Shown here piece after piece: positions 34,201 to 42,900 of a stretch of DNA of 64,000 nucleotides. Under the pieces are notes generated by a model. The model had not been told where the DNA came from. It did not search any database and saw only the letters and a program-made list of their open reading frames with translations. A program made the translations under genes and the position numbers. This DNA comes from Haliclystus octoradiatus (taxonomy: Eukaryota > Cnidaria > Staurozoa > Stauromedusae > Haliclystidae): contig OU744451.1 in NCBI GenBank assembly GCA_916610825.1, forward strand, positions 25,232,207-25,296,206. Reading direction: 5' to 3'. Every line of letters begins with the position of its first letter. Positions within the stretch are counted from its first letter, which is position 1.

Positions 34201-36921
34201 TCAACACTTCTCAACACCTAACTCAATGATTTAATCATTAAAGCATGTATATTGCGTATTTGCCAATCAATCCAAATAGTCTCAATTCTACAATAAATGC
34301 CTGAGGCTCCAATTTCCTCTATCTGTTTCAAGATTGACAACCATGCAAAAAACAGTTCAGGACTTTGTGAACAGTTCATAAACTTCTGAACTGTTTTCGC
34401 AGGGTACTTCCATTGGCAAAAACAAAATAGTATACCATTGCAAAGTCAATGATTTCTTCCCCAGATCATTGCATTGACCTGGCATTCAAAACTAACTGAA
34501 TCGTGAAAACTTCAGATAAGATAGAAAAGAACCGGATTGGATATGATTGTGGCAAACCATGAACACAAATCATCACTTCCTTAGCCCATCTTGCATTTGC
34601 GTTCCTCTCTTCATTGAAACTGGTGAAGTGTATAAATATTATTAGTCCTTTGAAAGAATGTTATGCATAACACAAAGGTTCTGAATAATTGATGATGATG
34701 ATGAAATAGTCTGGAAACCAAAAGGTGATTTACTTGATTTATCTATTTCAAGTCTGCCGATTGCATTTGTTAGAATGCCATTTTGATGCCAATTTGAATT
34801 ATGTCTCATTAAGGCAACATCAAGACAATCTCTTTATTTTTTTTATTTAATGATTACAGTCAAACCTGTTATAACGGTCACTTCTATACAGCGGCCACCT
34901 GTCTATAGTGGTCACTCTTGCAATGTCTAAAATAGTATTTTCTATTGAACCAAACCTGTATATAAAGACCACCTGTCTATAATGGTCAATTTATCTACCT
35001 CTCGTAGCTGGCCGTTATATACAGGTCTCACTGTATATGTCTAAATGCGTTTGTACACAGCTCACCTATTTTGTCATTTCATGCTAATACTAGGTAGGAT
35101 TAGCTTCATGAGTAAAAAATAAAATTAGATCATTCATGTATCTGAGCAAATTATAACAGGCATATTTACCTCCTTTTCATTTTCTGCTTTCTGCCGTTCA
35201 GCGAATGCAGCTAGCATCATTTCTTTAGTGTCATTGTTTACTTTAACTGAATCTAATTTACCATCATGTTGCGGTGCAGTTTCGTTATTTGGCATGGAGT
35301 GATTAACTGGCTCTAAACGGAGGTAGTGAACATAAAACAAACATTGCTGTGTAATAAAAAAAGTAGTAATGTAGACGGTGTCGCCCTACCGAAGGCACCC
35401 GTACCACTCCTCTATTTCCAGAGGAGTGGCTCTTTTCGCTAAGAGCAATGATGTTAAACGCTCCTTAGATCTCAGCCGCGACATTGCAGATCAATTTCAA
35501 CAGATTTCATGGCAGATAGGCCTTGATTGTCAATGCGCAACGATGCGCCGCAGCTACTCACAATGCAATTCCTTCTGAACCATTCCATCCGCCATCCTTA
35601 GATGGTACTCATTTGATGTCTCAGATGAAGTCAAGGCTGAATTGACCTGAGGGGGATTTGAACCACAGTCGATCAGATATGATACGATCTGAAGTTCGAT
35701 TGCTCTGCCAACTGAGCTAATCACCCCTGTGCTGTGCTGTGTGCTGTGTGAGCTGAGTAATGAGTGACGAGCTATAGACCACACATTTTAGGCATAAATA
35801 GGAAGTTCAATATGCCTTTAATATATAGTTCAATGTATCATTTTCTAAATTTAGAAGTCAAATCCTAACTTATATACTGTTTTGCACACCAGCATCGAGC
35901 ACTCTAATTTCACTCTAATCAGTCCTGTGAAAAAAGTGCTATGTGAACTTATCAGGTACTGATTAAATGATGATGATGATGATGATGACGGTAATATAAT
36001 GGAGCCAAGGACTACACATTCATTTATGTAACTTAAAACTTCACGCTTTATGCGATCATCAGACTGTATTGACTTCTGTCTGATAATTGTATAAAGCAAA
36101 AACAAATTCAAGTAGGGATGCTATTTGACGCCGAAATTGCGATTTGAATATTCGGATTTCGAGATATTTTAGTATTGCAACGGTCATCTTAATACAGCAG
36201 TCACTTGTCTATAGTGGTCACTCTAAAATAATAATTTTTATCTACCTCTACATATAAAGAGAGGGTCTACAATGTATGGATTTATCTCTCATATCTGGTT
36301 GTTATAAACACGTTTCACTGTCTTACATTATTATTAGTTTTCTATTATAATAATAAAGATAGAGTTATCTATTGTCAGATGTGATAGTGCTCAATACCGA
36401 TTAAACATTGGCAGAGCTGTAATACGTAAGGATGGTGACTGAGTCAAAGAAAACACATTCTTAATTTCTGACACTAAAGTTTCACACAGTGTGAAATCAT
36501 TAAACAGTTAATACTCAATGAAAGCATGATATAATAGCACTTATGATAGCATGTAATAGGAATCACTATGTATATTTTTCATTGAGTATCAACTGTCTGA
36601 TGATTGCACATTGTGTGAAACTTTAGTAACAGAAATTAAGAATGTGTTTTCTTTGACTCAGTCACCATCATTATGTAGTTTTTCTATTATAATTATTATC
36701 AATGTACGATAGAAAGTAAAAAAAAATTGATTAAAAAAGTAGTGAGTAAAAAATCTGGAGGCTATTAGGCTAATCTACACTATATTCAATCCAGCAAAAG
36801 CCAAAATGAATATGAAAATAAAACAGATTATAAACTTACGTGATGCTAGCACTTCTTTGAGTCGTTTTATTTCCGCTTGCAATTCAGCCACATTGCCAGT
36901 TATGTCTTCATTAACGATGGC
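10241..36921 (-). CDS. KIF15: KIF15 neck, coiled-coil stalk and C-terminal exons
   Basis: After the neck ([20 protein letters not shown], 36840-36921) come 21 exons, mostly 60-230 bp. They encode Glu/Lys/Leu-rich heptads typical of the KIF15 dimeric/tetrameric stalk. Family landmarks are [12 protein letters not shown] (33256-33354), [16 protein letters not shown] (33050-33143), and a Pro/Ser-rich hinge with [15 protein letters not shown] (31298-31582). The last exon carries [19 protein letters not shown]. The stalk exons are separated by introns heavily occupied by repeats; the intron between 21057 and 10578 is 10.5 kb and hosts the Ty3 element. The exon at 26856-26986 ends at AAG followed by GCAAGA, a GC-AG intron that restores phase exactly. 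Confidence 0.88.
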
Positions 36922-39900
36922 CTAACGATATAATCAATTATGTTATGAAATAGATTTATTTTACTGATGACAAAATGAGTAATTATTCAAATAATCTGAG
37001 ATGAGAACCAACTAACAATATACTACTTTTTTTTCCAAATTCAAATGCACTCCTATTTATGTTGATTAGACGACAACTATGGCTACAAAGTACGAGATCT
37101 TGGGAACCTTGTCCCGGAAGGGCCAGCACAAAATCAGAAGGTTTTCAATTATTGGTTTTAGTTATTTAGTTTTCAGTTAAAAAATTTGGAATTCAAATTG
37201 TCTTTAATTAAGATTTATGTTATCAAGCTTCAAAACAGCAAGTCAAATTTCAGCTACTTAGATTTTTTCAAAATGTTCAACTATTTTGAAAATTAAGTTT
37301 TGCCAGGTTCCTTGGAGGCTAACATGTTTGTGACACCCTGCTACCCACCTTGTGTGTTCAATTATAGGTCATCCCAGTATCAAGTCTTTGGAATAATTTA
37401 CATAACACAAAAATTACTTCAACTGTCCAAGCAAACAGTTACATTACCTTATTGTTGGAGTCTAAACCAGCAGAACAAGGTAACTCAACATAGTTTAAAA
37501 TTGAGTGTCGCAATTCTGGTAAATAGATTGTTCTAGATTGAACCCAATTTTGAACCCATTTATCAAGCGTCGCCTACAGATTTTTAATCTTTAGATCTTA
37601 AATTAAATAACAACTCACTTTGTTCTTGATCATCTTTGCCCTTCTTGCAAAATTTAACGTTGATAATGTTTCACCAAAACACCTTTGGAGGAAATTAACA
37701 TTACCTTCATCATTCATGTATGACTAAATACTTGTTTACAATTTATTAATCAATTTTAAAACTTTACATTGCATTAAATGGTAGCTATTAAATTACTGCC
37801 AAGTCCTGGTAAGCTTTAATTACAACGCTACAAAATAACAAGTACCTGGATGATGGGGTAATGTTTGCGATAATACACGTCTTTGCATTGCCACCTAGGG
37901 AGTCCTGGTTATAGGAAGTAATACAGATAAATAAAATACATCAAGAACTAAAACATTCTTAGAACTGAAACTAAACTGAAACTCACACGTAGAATGAAAG
38001 TTAACTTTGAATCTCTGTAATGTATGTATCTAGTTTTTCCGTGGGCGATATCAACCAAAGCCATGATGACGTTACCAAGAGCAGACAAAGAACGGTTGAT
38101 GCTGCCAGCTTCCTACAAGAAAATACATTTTAAAAACACACACATAAAAACAAACTGAAGCAGACCCACTTATGAATAATAGCAAAGTGAAATGCCAATT
38201 TGAAGAGATCTGATTTGTTAACTATCCAACCTTCAATCTTGTGCCTTCTGTGTGTGTATCTTTCTGCCGTTCTGACCCTGCTAGATCAACCAAGTGTAGC
38301 TTAGCAACTTTTATATTAGCCATACCCCCTTTGCGCTCCTACAAAAGATAAACAACAAATCAAGCTATTTATTACTTAGTTATTTATTTAATATTTATGT
38401 TGATTGTTTGTCAGCTAAAGATGTATCTATGAAGGTAAACTGCCAATTTTTTATTCAGCCTTCTTGAATCAGAGAACATTACCAACTTTAATGTTAGATG
38501 CGTATTTTATTGAGGTTTAGGCCCTACAAATCAGAAACGTAGTGCTAGAAATATTTTGGTTCTGACTTTGCTCTAGCCTCCAGAAATCTAAAATTCTAAG
38601 TTACTTATCTCTCACTTTATATATCAAAAGAAAAAGAAATGCTTCTTATACATTACTTTAATGGTGACAAAACATCAATAGAGTGCTCGATGCGGAAATA
38701 AGTATAGAAATAAAGTCAAAGACTAGAAGTTTCTGTGTTACTTGACGTATAAAAACTGTCTGATGAACGTCCTTACACAAAACTCAGAGTAACGAACTAA
38801 ACTCGTATAATATTTGAGTTAACCTTTTGATATTGCTCTGCATTTAGCATTGATCACTTCTATTGATATTTTGCCCTATTTAACAAGTTGACAACGAGCC
38901 CGAGTTGGCTACCGTCGAATAGTCACCGAGGTCCTCCTCGGTGACTATTCAGGACGGTAGACAACAAGGGCGAGTTGTCTAATTGTTTTAGTAGTTCAAA
39001 CCAACTAGTGGTACAAGCAAAACATACCAAAAAAATAAATTCAAACTATGTAGGCCTATCTGCTCCTTGCATAATTAATTCAAAATACAGCCGTCAATCA
39101 AAGGCATCCATGACGACTGCAGCGTTGTGATTTGGAGGACGAATTTTAATTCAACTTGATTAAGATTTAATTTTTAAAACAAAACAGTTGGATATTAATA
39201 CTGGCTACACAGATACAACGCCACAAAATAAAAAAACTTAAGTAAGGTAACTACTGAGTATCTAAAAATATATAAATGTTTGCAGTTTGTAATATAAAAG
39301 TTAAAAGTTTGTTGTTTATAAACTTTAGCTGACATTAAACAACTTCATCTCATATTTTTTTGCTTGTTTTGTTTTCTTGGGCACGGAATTTATAAAGACT
39401 CGTATAAAATTGATTCAAAAACTTTTGCGAATTGCTTGTTCACTTTTTAAAATGTGCGAGGGAACTTGCCAGCGTTCACTATGAGAACAGCAACGATTGA
39501 GCAACAAATCAGAATGCAGATCATCGAATAGCACCCTAGTCGGTTTCGACTAATAGATATTTATCTAATAGCAAAAAATAGTGCTCAATATCATTTGACA
39601 GAGCAAAATATAATTAAAGGAGTCAAAGACTACACATTCATAATTGTTGAATGTGTAGTCTTTGACTCCTTCTATTATAATTACAATGACTAGATATAAA
39701 TATACAGACAATAATTAATTAGCAGAATACATAATAAGATGTTTACTTTCAAGCAATCATTATCTCAGTGCTTAGATAATATAAAATGAATGATTACAGT
39801 GCAACCAACCTTGGATTCTAATGATACGGTGAATACAGCATGGCTTCTACTGCTCTCGTGATTCATTGATGTTGATGCAACTCTCCGATTAAGCCAACCA

Positions 39901-42900
39901 GATTGAAGTACCTGATAATTAGATGGTATTAGATCGTGGACAAAGCATTTCCCTAACTTCTTATTTCATTGTATCTCACCTTATATGCTTCTTTTGAGGA
40001 AGAGATAATATTTTCCTTTAAACCTTCAACAAACACGCCTCTCTTTATATCTTCTCGCAAGTGCAAATTTGTTGATGACGTATCAAGTAAATCAAATAGT
40101 TGTTCGTTGTAAATTTCAAGAAGTGAACAACGACATAAAAAATCCACTCGTTCACCATGCTGTAAAATAATTCATTTAAAGAATTACTTTCCTTGGAATA
40201 TTAAAATATAGTTTACTGATTGATCATATGTTGCAAACTACCATGCCACGTTCTCTGTTGACGAGACTGAACAGATACTCAAAGCATCTCGGTATGACCC
40301 CCCGCAGTTCATTTTCAAAACCCTGACCATCATCTGGTGGGCCTAAAAAAGGGAATACGACCAACAATGTGTTACTCATTTCATCACTAATACAATTAGC
40401 ATATCTAAAGAAGTCCCAGAATGAAGTGAAGATGTTTGAAACTGAAAGAAAAAATGTGTATTTCAATCTAATTATTTGATAGATGCGATATATAATGCAA
40501 TTTATCCGCATCACCAATAATGCTTCAATCAAAGAAGGTTTTATCTCTCACAAGCTTCAATTTCATTGACAAATGAGAAAAGTTGAGGAATTTTAATTAC
40601 ATGAACATGTAAAATTGCCCAAAGCCCCTTTTAAAATTGAATTGAATTTCATTTTCATATAAACCGGTGAACTTTTGAATAGAGCTATAGGCTACCTTAT
40701 AATAAATGAACTAAGATATAAATAATAATAGTCTGAAATCAAGGTTATATAAAAAAACATTTGAGAAATAGAATTAAACATGTTCGACCAGACTCTGACG
40801 TTTAACTTTGAAAATAATTGGATTACTAACATTAAATAACAAATAAATAATATTAATTACCTAACATTGTAAAAGTCTTCCCAGAACCGGTTTGACCACT
40901 GAAAGTAAAAAATGTTTTGTTATCATAAATTCAAAAATTTATTCATCTACCAGCCAAAGTGAGATTGTAATTAAAGTCTTACTAAGCAAAAATCGTTCCA
41001 TTGTAACCTCCAACGCAACTTTCAATTATCTTCTTACCAACTGTTGCAAACACTTCTCCCTGAGAAATGAAATCAAAATGGCAAAAGCTGTCGTAATTAT
41101 AGTAAGGATTAGTCTGCGTCACAGACCGCGATTCATTTACAAAAGAATATGGTCTGTGCATTTTGCTCAGCTCTTTGTTCCTGCACTTTACAAAAACGTA
41201 TAGCTGAAGTTGTTGCTTTATGCATAATAAATCTATTGTTATAGTGTATTATGAGACCACTTAAGTATAAATGAAATCCCAACAGATACATATCGTAAAT
41301 ACAGTGTAACCCGCTTAAGTGCAATTCGGATATAAGTGAAATTCCCGCTTATCTGCAACCTGAATCTGAAAACCTATAAACTAATTTCTGGTCAAATGTT
41401 TGATTGTACGCTATAACGTCGAAAAGTTTAACGTTTAAAATTTTTTTCGACGTTAAATTTTTGACATAAATCTCAAAATGTACGTTTTTCAACGTGCATC
41501 TACGAGATTTTGCCGCGTGGCAAAAATTGTTGCCGCAATTTTGCTCGAAATGACATAGATACAAGAAGGAGCCGGCACGATTTGCCGTGGAAGTAAAATA
41601 ATTACCGCAATTTTACACAAAACGAAAACCTAAAATATCGATAGCGTGCACCTAAAACAGAGGCGTGGACGTAAAAGTTTTTAAATGTTAAGAGCGTGCA
41701 CCTATCTCATGGGCGTGCACTTATAACTTGAATTTAAATATGAAGAATATCACCGGCGTGTACCTATAGTAGGGGCGTACACACAAAGAATATTACCGGC
41801 GTGCACCTATAGCAGGGTGTGCACTTAAAAAAACTTTTTTAAATATTTTGCTAAGCAATTTCAGATAAGTGCAAATTCGGATAAATGCAACTGAAATCTA
41901 ATTCTTCAAATACTTTTTGGATACCAGAAGAATTATATAAAACAACAATCAATTTTACAAAATTCTGTTTTTCGACGCCAGTTTTATAAGATCTCCTTGT
42001 GAAGCAAGCGATTCAACGACCTAGAAATTCCTTGGCACTGTTTGACCAATTAATTGTCATAGCTACCAAACCAATAATAGAATTTATGGCGTGTTAATTT
42101 GTTATGGTAATTATGGAACCATCAAAACATGCAAAAAGGCGACACCTGTGGAAATATTTGGTTGCGTTTTTGTATTGTATATATATATAGGCCTATAGCT
42201 TTATATTTAAAATTAAGTTTATTCAAAATATGTTGAAATACTGGTGGTCAGCATTGTTATTTGAGAAGCTGAGTGCAGCAGTGTTTTTAATCTTTGAATC
42301 ATGTAAACTGAAGTAGACAAAGTAATGTCAGAATTCTGGTGAGCATTACCTTAATCATGCATAAATTATGTTACATTAGTCTGATTCTAATGCAAGGCAC
42401 GGATAAAACAATCAAGCATAACACACAGACACAATTCTTTTGTGAATTAATTGCGGTCCGTGACGCAGGCTAAGTAGGCCTAAAGATAGGAGGTGGCTTA
42501 AATCAAATTTTGCTGGATAAACCGTTGATACAGATTCATCTTAATAGCCTACAGTGACTGTATTTGTAAAATCTGAACAAAACATTTACATGGTAGGCCT
42601 AAAACATTATTCCAGCATACATTTTTTTCAATTTCTCTTTAGCTAGAAGTAGGCTACAGGCAATTTTATTTACACAAATTGTCTTTTGTGACTGATTGGT
42701 TGTACTGTCTTCCTCGTGGTAGGCCTATCATAACATCATATCAATGTTTACAGTGTAAAAATAGGTCTGAGTATGTTACTTCTAAAGGACATTGAAGAAT
42801 TAATGAAATATTTTATTTTATTTTACCTGCGTTGTGTTTGGTTCAGCCACATGATCGTATGTGAATACTTTTGGATCAGGACGTGATTGAAGCACAAGGG

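Noticed and set aside
35655..35727. A tRNA gene on the minus strand
   Set aside because: A and B boxes are present, but the acceptor and T stems do not pair and the sequence continues into a repeated body. It is the SINE head.
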